From positions 930,001-994,000 of the forward strand of contig WTXG01000004.1 in the NCBI GenBank assembly GCA_022496185.1: a stretch of DNA of 64,000 bases. Reading direction: 5' to 3'. Shown piece by piece: positions 1 to 10,989 of this stretch. Every line of letters begins with the position of its first letter. The first letter of the stretch is position 1. Origin of the DNA: Multifurca ochricompacta. Taxonomy: Eukaryota > Basidiomycota > Agaricomycetes > Russulales > Russulaceae. The notes beneath the pieces were generated by a model. The model saw nothing but the letters and a program-made list of their open reading frames with translations, did not search any database and had not been told where the DNA came from. Both the position numbers and the translations under genes were made by a program.

Positions 1-1656
1 ACTAACAATGGCGGTTTTCGCAAACACCTCTTCTGGGAGGACAGTGACATTGTTGTTGTCATCCTCACCCGTATGCATATCTGGTCTGCGCGACAATGCA
101 TCTGCTCTGGCATTTTGGCTTCCGGCAATGTGTTTCAAGGTGAAATTGTACTCTTCTAGTTCCAAGACTTCTCGTGCCACGCGTCGACTGATTTTGTGGG
201 GTTCCTTCCAGTACAATAGGTTGGAATGGTCGGTGTGGATGATGGTCTTATGCAGAGCTCCTGCCAGGTAAGGTCGCCAGTGTCGTAATGCTTTAACTAT
301 GGCCAAGAGCTCCCTATCCCAGATGTCATAATTTCGTTCGGCCGAAGAGAAGGTTTCAGAGTAGTATGCTACTGGGTGAAGGATTTGTGCGGCATCCCTC
401 TGGTAGAGTATGGCTCCATTTGCAAAGTGAGAGGCGTCCACTTCCAGTTCAAAGGGGTGACTTAGATCCGGTTGGATAAGTACTGGCTCTGAGCCGACTA
501 GGTCCCTGATCTGTTCAAATGCCTGTTGCTGTGTCAAACCCCAGTGCCATGGTACATCCTTCTTTAACAGATCATTCAGTGGTCGCGCGATACCTGAGAA
601 CCCCTTGACAAAGTGTCGGTAAAAGTTGCAAAATCCGATGAACGACCTGACATCTTTGACACAGGTTGGGACAGGCCATTCCCGGATCCCCTGTACTTTA
701 ACGGGATCCATGCGCACTTGTCCTTCCTCCAAGATAACCCCCAGGTACTCAATGCTTCGCTGTTCAAAGGAACATTTGGCGGGTTTGAGATATAGGTCAT
801 GTTCATGCAAGATGTCCAACACCTGATGCACGCGATCTTGGTGATGGTCCAAATTGTCTGGGGTAGCTACTAAGATGTCGTCCATATAAACCACTACTTC
901 CCCTGTGAGAATGAGATCGCGGAAGATGTGATTCATCATAGACTGGAATGTCGCCGGCGAGTTCGTGAGACCAAAGAACATAACATTGGGCTCGAACAAC
1001 CCTTGGTTTGTCTTGAACGCCGCCTTGCATTGGTCACCTTCCTTGATTCTAACGTTGTTGTAACCCCATCGCATGTCCATCTTCGAGAAGAGGGCCTTAT
1101 CCCTCATGGTGTCAATGAGCTCAGAGATGAGTGGTAAGGGGTAGGCGTTTTTCATGGTGTATGTGTTGATTCGTTGGTAATCCTGAACCGGTCGCAGCTT
1201 GCCATCCTTCTTTTTGATGAAGAAGAATGGCAAGGCGTACTGCGACTTGGATGGGCGAATGTATCCCTTTGCCAGATGTTCTTCAAGGAATTCCGTTAGT
1301 GCCATCTGCTCGGACTGGGACAGCGGGTAAATTTTGCAATCTATCGCTGTCGGTGTATCAGGAAGTAGGTCTATGGTGTGGTCCCATGGTCTGGAGGGTG
1401 GAAAGCGCTGGGATTCTTCTTCAGAAAACACCTTCCAATGCCAATGGTAGGTACTCGGCACTACGTCGCTGTATGTTTTTTCTGTCTGTCCCTGTATTGC
1501 TTTTTGAGCCAGCTCTGACGCTTTGGTGGCATAACAGTGACCTGGGTCTTCTTCTTCTGTACTTGTGGCCCTTATTGTCAGATGTCTGACTGCATAATCA
1601 TAGCCTATGGACGTGATAATGGTGGGATATGCTTCCTTATCCATCGTCGCATCAGC
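1..1656 (-). pseudogene. Gypsy-A copy 1 reverse transcriptase and RNase H (open to window edge)
   Basis: Continuous open frame from 1656 to the window edge. RT motifs in order: the connection DCKIYPLSQ, FFFIKKKDGKLRPVQDY, LFSKMD, FFGLTNSPATFQ and the catalytic YMDD box at 877-888. RNase H follows, with ELEVDASHFANG, an EL...HTDHSNL block and ALSRRPD. No stop or shift is seen in this stretch, so the RT-RH part is intact although it lies downstream of a TGA at 1657. Integrase is outside the window. Confidence 0.92.
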
Positions 1657-2055
1657 TCAGTTGATCTTGGGTTCGAAAGCAGCGAGCCATGGGTATCCCA
1701 GAATAAGATCTTCGTCTCCTAGATCCGTAATTAGGAAACGAATATTCTTCGTAGTTTCTCCAACCTGGACTTTCAGGTCCGTGTAGTGAGTGATCTTTCC
1801 GGTGCGATTGGCCGTTCCGTCAATATTCCAGATATTCTTTTCCTGGGGAAGTGCCAGCCTTCCCAAACCCATTGTTCTGATTAGTCGTGGGTGAATGAAG
1901 TTATCCGTGGCTCTGGAGTCCACTAGAATGTCTCGATCGGCCGTCCTCTGTGTAGTTTCAAAATGGACTGGTATTTTTAATGACTTGAATCGACTAGCAT
2001 ACACAGAGGTAACATGGAGTGCTTGTGCCCAGGCCGACGGGGTTGAGCCTAACAA
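1657..2055 (-). pseudogene. Gypsy-A copy 1 aspartic protease domain
   Basis: Retropepsin-like domain. The flap-to-core order is recognisable: the active-site region reads DILVDSRATDNFIHP, and the second conserved block is DLILGYPWLAAF. The canonical D-S/T-G triad is changed to DSR (GGA to AGA type change); copy 2 keeps DSGAT. The frame ends at TGA 1657-1659, where copy 2 has TGG (Trp), so this is a G-to-A nonsense change and the same frame continues into RT. Gag and protease are out of register by one base. Likely inactive. Confidence 0.87.
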
Positions 2056-3560
2056 AAATCCTTCTTTGCAAACGCCTTTTCTACCAGTATGGCGCGTACT
2101 TCCTCACTCTCCTTCATCATATTAGCCCATATGTCTTGAGCCTTTTCTTCTTTTGACCGCTTGTCTACAGTGGGTGGATTATTCTGGATGGGGGTTTCTG
2201 CTGTGGTAGCAGCGGCGACGCGTACCCCCTTTTTGGGACAGTCCCGGGACATATGCCCTAGTGCTTTGCAGTGGAAGCATTGTCCCTCTTTCATCAGTGT
2301 TTGTCGCTCATCTTCTGTGAGCGTTGCCCGGGCTCGGGCTCAGTCTGCAGAGGTATCCATGGCATTTGGATCCCTCTGAGCGTGGTGGGCAGGCTTTACT
2401 CCAAAGGCAGCCTTCCATTGATCTTGAGTCTTCCCCTTCTTGGTGTTGATCCCAAAGCGTGTTTGGAAGTCGAGGTAGTCCTGCTGTTGTCGGCGGGTGG
2501 CATCAACCCAGCTATCCCAGTCATGGGGGTGATGAAATTGAATTATATTTTTGACTAAGGGATTGGGCAATCCTTGTGAGAAAAGGTCCAACGTGGCCTC
2601 TTCATCTGTGTCATAGCCAGCCCTATTTGCAAGACTCCTGAACTTAGCGACATATGCATCTAGTTCTCCCTTTTCCATCCTAAGGGACTTTAGTTCTCGG
2701 GCAGCCTTCTGTTTGGCCTGCCCATCCGTGAACGCATCTTTAAACCGCTTGGTGATAGTCTCCCAAAGGCCCTCACTTGTGGTACGGCATCCACTCTCGA
2801 CCTGTTCGTTCAGCCATTCCAGCTGCTCCATAGTCCAGTCGTCAACTGCATCCCCTCGAATTAGTGAAAGGAACAAATTGGTGCGTTGAAATGGGTTGAC
2901 AATCTGCGGGACATCGTGGTTGAAGTTTTTAAAGGTCGTGAACTCCAACATAAACTTTTTGCTCTGCGAGCGGTCCCTGGTGAATGTTTGGGGCAACACT
3001 CCTGATAGTCGTCCAGATGGGGGAGGGATATTTGGTGGTGCCGCCACTGGGGCTGGTGGGGCAGGGTCTGGAAGTTGAGTGGCAATGGTGGACATGGTTT
3101 GATGGAATGGGGTGACGGTGTTCGTGGATTGTACTGATATCTGGGGAGTTGTCAAAGCAGGGGCTCTGGACGTGACAACTCTAGGTGCAACCGGAGACGT
3201 AGACACTGCTAATGCCGGTGCTTCTTCTTCACTGGGTTCTTCTATGTACTCCTCTGGTTCAGAGTCTGTGACAATGGCTGGAGGGTTTTCTCTCCACGGG
3301 CCTAGTCCAAATTCGGGTGGGGCGGGTCCTGTAGTGACCCAAGAGTGTCGGCTGTCTGAGTATCGGATGCAATACCAAACCCTCTTTTCGTCGTCGTATT
3401 CTACCGGTTGGTATCTTCCGTCGTGATAGACGTAGTATCCAAACTTGGTCTCAAAGTCTTTCCAGGCGGCAGAGCCAAGTACTTGCTGTGAAAGATTATT
3501 CTCGTCTCTGCGTTCGATGAGTTCTTCGCGGAAGAGGGTCTGACTGCGGCTGGAAGCCAC
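2049..3560 (-). pseudogene. Gypsy-A copy 1 gag with one CCHC zinc knuckle
   Basis: Gag-like polyprotein, about 500 codons. It has an acidic, Pro-rich N-terminal part, a retrotransposon-gag capsid-like region (LFLSLIRGDAVDDWTMEQLE) and one zinc knuckle, CFHCKALGHMSRDC (CX2CX4HX4C). The frame is interrupted by a TGA at 2340-2342; the downstream part (2049-2294) continues in the same frame, and copy 2 reads CGA-type arginine around here. The first residue at 3560 is GTG, and an in-frame TAA lies just upstream at the LTR junction, so no ATG start is visible. Near 2050 the frame shifts relative to protease because a T-run is short. Confidence 0.88.
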
Positions 3561-3579
3561 TGTGAGAGACTCAACTTGA

Positions 3580-4170
3580 TGTTACGTCCGGTGCGGGACG
3601 TACTGCACGACTTGTGCGACAGCGTACTACTCGGGATTGGATAAGAAACCAATAAGGCTCCTTGGAGTGAGAGGGGACAAGTCAAAGTCAGAGGGGCTGT
3701 ACCCTGAGACTATGTTGAATGGAAAGGAGTCAGAAACTCCGAGACAGACGAGTCAGAGATCAAAGGGATGTCCAGAAGACAAGCACCGATGTATTCAATA
3801 AGTCGAGTCTGAGGTCTACAATGTAGTTACAGTGGACTTATATATGTAATCGAGTGGGTGTCTACAAGATAAGGAATTGGAGTCAGGTGGGCCCAAATAT
3901 ATGGAAGCAGACGGCGTAGAGTCGGGCTTCTGATAGGGTATTAAGTAAGTGTCTGAGCGTAAAGATAAAGAGATAACAAGATAAGAGATAAGGGACCAAA
4001 CATAGGTATACAGCGTGTCAACAAGTTCAAAGCAAGTCACGGGGAGGGGAGTAAGGCACGTGATGGATCCCAGGACAGGGATATGATCGTGAAGTGGAGA
4101 GTGGGTGGTAAAGATGGGTCGCTATTGGGGAGGTGGAAGAAAATGGGGTTGGTTGGCAGGGATTGTAACA
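3580..4170 (-). repeat. Gypsy-A copy 1 5' LTR
   Basis: 591-bp LTR, TGTTACG...GTAACA as read on the plus strand. It aligns throughout with the two LTRs of copy 2 (7660-8236 and 14480-15058). The far LTR is outside the window, so its TSD cannot be tested. Confidence 0.9.
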
Positions 4171-4230
4171 GTTTGCCATGGGTAGGTGCAACCCACCAGG
4201 TATGTGGTCAGGGTACATGCAGGTATGGGT

Positions 4231-5682
4231 TAGGGCTGCGCACCGTCCGTTTGATGGTGACGGCCATCTATTTGATGGTGAAGGACGGGTACGGCTGACC
4301 TGTACACCTTCTGTTTTTGGTACTCACCGGATCGCTGACGGTACGGTACGGGTACGGTACGGCCGTTTTATGGTATATGGTAGTAGACAGTATTACTAGA
4401 GAAAATAAAGTTGACCAGGGTAGCATGAGCAAGAAGCTTAGAGTGATAAAGCAATGAATAGGTGTATTCTTATGGCTATTCTACACCTTTTTATGTAGTT
4501 TATGAGTACAATACCCAGCAATCTACTTTACCAGCCATAATCTGAAACTCATAGAGGGACTTCAAGCATTGCATTTGCTTCTGTGAGTGTGATTGGTGTA
4601 AACAGGGCATACTGGAACATGAACCCCCTCAATAAATGGAATTGTAGGTACATTATCACAAAAGAGACATCAGAGAAACAATACCAAAACATGCCCCAAA
4701 AAGGGGCATCCCAAAAACTATATTTGGGCTTGCACAAGGCAACTCCTAAAGCCAAGTGTGGTAAATGTGAGCATACCTCCAACTGGACTCTGGCAGACCA
4801 AAATTCAATTACAATAAGGTGAAAAAATCAAATATATAGACTAATAGACAGCTCAATGACCCAGTGCAGTATCAGCTTGCGTGCGTGCAAGATGCAACTG
4901 CTTCTTTTTTTTTTTTTTTTGAATCGAGTTTCATTGATGCACTTGCAAGGCCTTGCCTAGGTCGCGTGGCTATCTAGTACAAAGGGTCCCCTAGTAGCTA
5001 CTGTAAATGTATTAGGGCAGCGCCCCATTGAAAAAACCCCGCAGGGAAAAGTAAAGGTAATGGAGTTGATTGGGTGAGGCAAGGTTTGACTGCTGCAACT
5101 GCTTCTTGTCAGGCAACAGAGGGAGATTGTGCCCCATCCACTAGATTAGATGGGCCGGTTGCAACTGGGACCGGAGACCGGACAGCCGGGCTCCTGGGTG
5201 GACTTGATCTTATGATTATGATAAGATAATTGATTCAGAGACATTGCACGCACAACACATTCCTTCTGTCTTGTCACATTTAAATAACTATATTTATTCT
5301 ACTTATTGTCATGCTCCTCTGAACAGTATAAAATGTTGCTACTCTGTATGCATTCACTTCAGTTTTGACCACATAAACTGAAGTGAGTATTAGTTAGTTT
5401 ATCTTATCTCTTATCTTTACCATATTTAGCTAACACTTATCTACTATCTAAATAGGTAAAGATACTATAGTGGGGGAGTTTTGGTAGCTTAATGACAAGA
5501 TTAAAGCCCTGCTGTCCATGCCGTCTAATGCCGTCTACGGCTGTTTTTTGATGGGTTCGGACGGCGTTTTCCGTACCCGTAACCGTCCGTCTCGATGATT
5601 GACTTGAGCTGGTACGGTACGGGTATGGCACCATACTATGGCACCATCATACCGTAAGCTACGGGTACGGCGCGCAGCCCTA
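4231..5682. mobile_element. hAT-2, non-autonomous hAT-like DNA transposon
   Basis: 1,452-bp element with terminal inverted repeats beginning TAGGGCTGCGCACCGT and ending ACGGCGCGCAGCCCTA. The 8-bp TSD GTATGGGT is at 4223-4230 and 5683-5690. Subterminal regions are dense in ACGGTACGGGTACGG-type repeats. The interior is AT-rich and holds no transposase-like ORF; the only structured insert seen is the SINE-like element at 4907-5093. Classification rests on TIR form and 8-bp TSD. Confidence 0.85.
4907..5093 (-). mobile_element. Short non-LTR retroelement (SINE or LINE 3' fragment)
   Basis: Minus-strand insertion ending in a poly(A) tract (seen as T-tract 4905-4920), preceded in element orientation by AATGAAACTCGATTC. 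It is flanked by a 14-bp direct repeat TGCAACTGCTTCTT (4893-4906 and 5094-5107). Poly(A) tail plus a long variable TSD is the signature of LINE-driven retroposition. At under 200 bp and without coding capacity it is a SINE or a 5'-truncated LINE. It is nested in hAT-2. Confidence 0.8.
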
Positions 5683-5784
5683 GTATGGGTCAGGGTCATG
5701 TCTTCATACCCCTCATGTGACCCCTACCTGCAGACACCCAACCCTTACCCACCAGAGTGGGTATGCTGAAATTGGAAGGGCAGC

Positions 5785-5867
5785 TGTTACATTTGAAGCT
5801 CAGTTTTGAGGTTTTGATCAGTAGTTCAGGTGATTAGAGGAGAAGGAAGGATCCTGAGATTCACAAG
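5785..5867 (-). repeat. Gypsy-C LTR, left part (split by a hAT insertion)
   Basis: Begins TGTTACATTTGAAGC. The LTR is interrupted by hAT-1 copy A and resumes at 16297-16482, ending GATTGTAACA. Removing the insertion and one TSD copy gives a short LTR of about 270 bp. The next bases (TTACCCTCC; minus strand GGAGGGTAA) form a purine tract, so this is the 3' LTR of the minus-strand Gypsy-C. Confidence 0.75.
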
Positions 5868-6012
5868 TAGGGATCAGCAAGGGTTTTCATACCCGCATGG
5901 GTAAGTGCCATGGGTTTTGATGGGTATGGGTATGGGTATACAACTCCCAACCCGCCAGAAACCCATACCCGTGCAGCAGGTTTGGCAGGTATAAGTGGCC
6001 ATCAGTCATTGA

Positions 6013-7464
6013 TAGTGATTGTCAAGGGGTTTCATACCTGTGCGGGTAAGTGCTGCGGGTTTTGCTGGGTACGGGTATGGGTATACAGCTCCCAACCCGT
6101 GGAAACCCATACCCGCGTGGCAGGTTTGGCAGGTATAGGCACCGATTATCCATTGACAAGATCAGTAGAATTTCCAAGATAAAACACATCTGCAGCCACA
6201 AAAATACAAGATCTTGTCTGATGTATGATACAGGGTGGCTTTAAATATGTTATAGTGTTATCCTACAAAATATCAAAGCAGATCAACAGTGCGATGTAAA
6301 ATAAAAGTGTTATCAGTGATCTACATTCTTGAAAATCATGATGCATCTGTTTTATTAACGCACAACCAATTTTGCTGGTCTGGCACTATCTAAAATACAC
6401 TCTAGACTAATATAGACTATTCTATAATCTAATTATCAAATTACTTTATTGAAACAAGGCCCATGTGTATCTACAAGCTGCATGGGGCAGCAACTACATT
6501 GCATCGCATGGTGGTCTGACCTCCTTCCTATTAAGGAAGGTTGACTTAAACGCGCAGAAATGTGCATCCAGGGACCAGGACAGTTGCGCTTGTATGAAAT
6601 GAAACTAGAATAATAAAATAATAATGTAAATAAAAGATCCTTTTAATCTTCTGAACATAAAACAACAATTTTTGAGGAATCTTGAGTAGCCATAAATGAA
6701 TGTGTTGTGTCCAAGTGCTTATCTCCTTAACCGGGATGGCCCAGGCCATTTATCCAAAATGCGCAGAAATGCAAAGATCAGTCACACTTGTATAAAATTG
6801 AGACCAGAATAATAAAATAAAAATGGAATAATAAATTATCTTAATCTTATGAACATAAAATAGGAATCTTTGAGGGATCTTGAGTAGCCATAAATGAATG
6901 TGTTATGTCCGAGTGCGTATCTCCTTGACTGGGATGGCCCAGGCCGATTGTCTGAAATGCGCGATGCAAGTAAAGAACTTGCATGCGTTTCATTTTATGG
7001 GTAACCCAGGTATCAAAACAATTATCCAGGGGTTACCCCTGCCAATTGCTATGTGTTCATCAAACTTTTTTGCATTCTGTGTGGTTATCTGACAGGCTTT
7101 TCATCAATGTTCTATAACATCCTATCTAATCATCTCTGTATACTGGATTTTAGTTGTGCTTGTATAAAATTGAAAGCAGAATAATAAAATAAAAATGGAA
7201 TAATGAATTATCTTAATCTTCTGAACATAAAACAAGAGCCATTGAGGGATCTTAAGCAGCCACAAATGAACGCGTTGTGTATCTTCTTGGTCCAGGAAGG
7301 CCCAGGCCAGTTATCCGAAATGCGCGATGCAAGTAAAGAACTTGCACGCGTTTTCATGGGTGACCTGTGGGTAACCCGCGGGTTACCCGTACCTGTAGTG
7401 ACGGGTACGGGTATGGGTATGGGTACCAATGAGTATACCCCAGGGTTACCCCTGCCAATCACTA
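6013..7464. mobile_element. hAT-1 copy B (nested)
   Basis: 1,452-bp hAT-1 copy inserted in copy A. Ends are TAGTGATTGTCAAGGGG and CCCCTGCCAATCACTA, with 8-bp TSD GTCATTGA at 6005-6012 and 7465-7472. It is close to copy D (22174-23625, same length). The interior repeats a block of about 270 bp (sub-block with AAGTAAAGAACTTGCA and GGGTTACCC) but has no long ORF, so it would need a transposase from elsewhere. Confidence 0.88.
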
Positions 7465-7659
7465 GTCATTGACAAGATCAGCAGAAACTTAATGATAAAA
7501 TACATTTGTAGCAAACAAATGACTATATTTTATTTGATGTATGCTACAGGGTTTTTGTAAATATATTCTAGTGTTATCCTATGAAATATCAAAGCAGATC
7601 AATGGTGCGATGTAAAATAAAAGTATTATCAGTGATCCACTCTCTTGAAAATCCTGATG

Positions 7660-8236
7660 TGTTACGTCCAGTGCAGGACGTTCCACACGACTTGTGTGAC
7701 AGTGTGATGCAGGGGTTCAGATAAGAGACCAATAAGATCCCTTGGAGTGAAGTGTGACGAGTCAAAGTCCAAGAGGCTGTACTCTAAGATGATGGTGAGC
7801 GGAAAGTGCCAAAAGCACTGAGACAAGCAGACATTCAAAGACCAGGGAGAGTCCAGAAGACTAGCACTGATGTATTCAATAAGTCGAGTCTGAGCTCTAC
7901 AGTGTAAACTATAGTCGACTTATATACGTAAGAAGGTGGGCGTCTACTGATAAGGATCACGGAGTCAAGTGGGCCCAAATATACAGAAGCGGAGGGCGTA
8001 AAGCCTAGCTTCTACTGATAGGGAATTAAGTAAATGTCCGGTCATACGATAAGAAGACAAGCGATAAGGAAAGATGTTAAAGGGTAAACATAAGCAAACA
8101 AGAGGGTCACGGGGATGGACGAAGGCATGTGACGGATCCCACGATGGAGACGTGATCTGGTAATGAAGTGTAGGCGGTAGCAAGGGGTCATCATTGGGCA
8201 GGAAAAAGAAGGTAGGAAGAGATGGGGTTCGTAACA
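7660..8236 (-). repeat. Gypsy-A copy 2 3' LTR
   Basis: 577 bp, TGTTACGTCC...GGGTTCGTAACA on the plus strand. Its differences from the 579-bp partner at 14480-15058 are almost all C/T or G/A at CpG sites. Confidence 0.94.
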
Positions 8237-8254
8237 TCACCCCCTCTTCTGGTT
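8237..8254 (-). promoter_or_regulatory. Polypurine tract of Gypsy-A copy 2
   Basis: Minus strand reads CCAGAAGAGGGGGTGA directly before the 3' LTR. It is the expected primer site for plus-strand DNA synthesis. The same tract precedes the LTR at 43135. Confidence 0.8.
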
Positions 8255-8267
8255 CTAGCAGTCCCGG

Positions 8268-9530
8268 CTAGAAACGACTTGTACTGTCATCATCCTGTAC
8301 CAACTCCAGGTAATCGTCAGCTACATTACGGTCATCCATGCTGTACAATTCCAACTCCTGCGGACACATGTGGGTATGAAGGAACCCATACGGACCGCGC
8401 TGACCACAAGCACGGCATAAGTCGTAGACGGGGCAGTCGATCTCTTTATGCCTGGCATTGTGACGAAGGCACTTGCCGCACCAGCCCGACAGGTTGTTGA
8501 TCGTCGGGGCCACCCCTACTCATCGGAAGATGCAATGTCGGCTCCAATGGAGATTGCTACGACAGTGGCGACACCACTTGCGATTGAGCAGGCAGTTCCA
8601 GCTGATGTGGTATCTGCTGTCGCAACGCCAGCAAGTCTCTCCACGGGGGTTTTCGTGTAGGCGTGGCATCTTGAGTCAACTTGGCAGCAGCGTCAGGGCC
8701 GCGCCCAAGGTCTGAGGGGGGGGGGTCGCGCATAAGTGTCAGCGTACCTTTCAGCGATCATCTGATATGCATCTCCCTTCTCCAACCTTTTCCTGATCTC
8801 AACAACCTCCTGTTCCACCTGGAACATTCCATTCGTCAGCCTAGCCATCATTTTCACGTGCTCTTTGTACTGCTGGTTCAACATCCTTCACAACGTGATG
8901 TTCTTCCTCAACCTCATGACTTCTGCCTTCAGGTGCGGGAGCCTCATATCGTTCATTACCTCGTCGATCGCAAAGGCGTGGCAATCCTCCGCGGCAAGGT
9001 GGCCCAACTGCTCATCAGTCAGCGTGTGATGAAGTCAACCCATGTACCTTTCCTCCAGATAAACGGGAGCCCGTAGACCGGCCCATCCTTCTTCATACAT
9101 CCCGCCACGTCCATTCCTCCATTGGTATAGTAGATGTATTTGCAATGGCCGTGGATCCGTCGGCCATGGTGATCTCTAGGGGAAATACATTGAGGAGTTG
9201 GGGTTGTTGGGAATGAACGGGAACTCGGGTGCTTCATCGTCAATCTCTCCATTGAGCAGGTCGTTGGGATGGGGGTCTTCGCTGTGAGTGAAATCGTTGT
9301 TTGGGTTCGGGGATTGGTTCTTGACATGGGCTCCACAGCTTCATAATGATGGGGGAGGAGGGACGAGTGGACGGGTGCGCAGATGGGAAGTTTTCGACGA
9401 TGGTCATGGGAGAAGCGAAAGCGTGATGGCGGCAGAGGCGGTGATGAAAGACATAATGGATTGTTCTGTGGTAGTAATTCGCTGGGGTAGCATATACTGG
9501 GGAATCCAAGAGAGTCTGGGGCTGTTCTTT
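8268..9530 (-). pseudogene. Gypsy-A ORF3: coiled coil plus tandem CCHC zinc-knuckle protein (function unknown)
   Basis: Third coding region downstream of the chromodomain. In order: a disordered acidic N-terminal part; a block with GLPFIWRKGTWVDFITR (about 9,015-9,080); a helical, coiled-coil-like stretch containing MARLTNGMFQVEQEVVEIRK (about 8,693-8,884); then zinc modules CWRCDSRYHISWNC (8592-8633), CRHCRSNLHWSRHC (8532-8573), CGKCLRHNARHKEIDC (8433-8480) and a C/H-rich CRACGQRGPYGFLHTHMC (8364-8417). The first two fit CX2CX4HX4C exactly. The final frame ends at 8268. Reading is broken by TGA codons where arginine is likely and by at least one shift. A diverged relative lies at 39907-43109. 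I know of no named family; nucleic-acid binding is inferred from the knuckles. Confidence 0.72.
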
Positions 9531-10713
9531 TAATTGTTTTTGGGCGCTTCTGGGTGCCGGGTATGGAACTCCATGATAAGGACCGGGGCAGAGATATCTC
9601 TGGCTGGTTCCCATGAGTTGTCAGAGGGTGGGAATCCCTTCCACTTGATTAGGTAGTACAATTTGCGCCCTCGGCCTTGTCGCTTGGAATCTAGAATGCG
9701 TTCCACTTCCCACTCTTCTTCTCCATCGATAAGGTCAGGTGGGGGTCTGAGAAGTTTTCCCCATGCAGGGGCGTTTCCCTATATGGTGTGAGTAGTCTGG
9801 CATGGAAGACTGGATGAATGTGCCATGTAGGGGGGAGTTCGAGTTTGTATGACACATCTGACAGCTTCCTTGTTATTTTGAAAGGTCCGTGACGTCGGGG
9901 CGCCAACTTGGCTGTTGGATGTGATGTGTGAATGTTCTTCCCTTCCAACCATACCAGGTCATTGGTCCGATAAGGCATGAACCTTGTCAGCTTCTCTGCC
10001 AGGGTCTTTTGCGCCTTCAACAGGTTCTCATTGGCCGATTTCCTGACCTCTTCCCATTGGCTGATATGTCGCATGGCTGAAGGGACGTTCGCCGATTTTC
10101 CTGTCCATGTGGCTCGGGGTGTCCATCCCATGATAAGTGAAAATGGGGAGTGTTTCATAGTGCCATTGGGCCAGGAGTTGTGTGCAAATTCTGCTGTTGC
10201 AAGCCAGTCCGCCCAATCGTCCTGACGTCCGTTACACCAAAAGTGAAGATACTGTTCGAGCCATTGATTTGTTCTTTCCGATTGTCCATCTGTCTGTGGG
10301 TGGTATGCCGTAGAGATGTTTTGGACAATATTCAGTGTCTTGCAGAGTGCTCTGGCGAACGCGGAAGTGAAGCGTGGGTCACGGTCTGAGATGATCTTTT
10401 CAGGGAGACCATAGTGTCTGTAGACATGATCCAGGTAGAGTTTGGCCACTCCTTCTGCCGTAATGGACTCATTGCAGGGTATGAACAGCGCCGCTTTCGA
10501 GCAATCATGGTCAGTGATGGTCAGGATTGAGTCAAAGCCTCTGGAAGTAGGGAGTTTAACGATGAAGTCCATGGCAATGGTCTGGAATGGTTGTGAAGCC
10601 GTTGGTGTAATTGGGAATGGTGCCGGTGGATGTGGGTGCATATTCACTTTGTTAGCCTGGCAGTCTGCGCATCCCTTCACGTATTCTTCCACATCCTTTT
10701 CATATTCAGCCAC
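9530..10713 (-). pseudogene. Gypsy-A copy 2 integrase and chromodomain
   Basis: Integrase catalytic core: MDFIVKLP (first D), IISDRDPRF (second D) and the E in GQSERTNQWLEQ, with the H2C2 zinc region upstream (HHDLPSAGH..., CADCQ; 10,680-10,810, shifted frame near 10,700). The C-terminal beta-barrel region has PPTWHIHPVFHARLL. The chromodomain follows at about 9,533-9,745 (EWEVERILDSKR, YYLIKWKGFPPSDNSWEP, ending at TAA) but lies one frame away from integrase. A one-base loss at about 9,750-9,756, in a short T-run, would explain this. Chromodomains on fungal Gypsy integrases target elements to heterochromatin. Confidence 0.92.
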
Positions 10714-10989
10714 CAGTAGTCTTGTTTGGCAAGAGTGTAGGTGTTAGCAATGCCTGGGTGTCCTGCAGAGGGAAGGTCATGGTGAAAATGGATCACCCCC
10801 CTCTTAATGTTGTCGCCACCGTGACAACAAGTCGATCCCCATCCTTCCACCAGAGGCTGTTGATCCTCTTCAGGTTATGTGCTTCCGCCCATGTTTCGCA
10901 TAGCTGTTGATTCATGTTTTGCGAAACCTGGGCCCATAGATCCATGTCGTGAAGGCTGACAACGGCCGTCCTCGCAAAAACTTCCTCTG

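Larger units (their letters stand above)
1..4170 (-). mobile_element. Gypsy-A copy 1 (chromovirus-type LTR retrotransposon), truncated by window edge
   Basis: This is a minus-strand Ty3/Gypsy element running from its 5' LTR (3580-4170) through gag, protease, reverse transcriptase and RNase H, cut off at the window start before integrase. It is closely related at nucleotide level to the complete copy at 7660-15058, which shows the missing integrase and chromodomain. The coding region is nearly intact: one TGA in gag, a one-base shift at the gag-pol junction and one TGA between protease and RT. It is therefore one of the youngest elements here, but not autonomous as read. Confidence 0.93.

Noticed and set aside
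1665..1680. GGTTCGAA as a tRNA B-box
   Set aside because: It is part of the protease-RT coding sequence of Gypsy-A; no A-box or cloverleaf nearby.
9977..10389. Plus-strand open frames over the integrase
   Set aside because: Antisense shadows of the conserved Gypsy integrase core.
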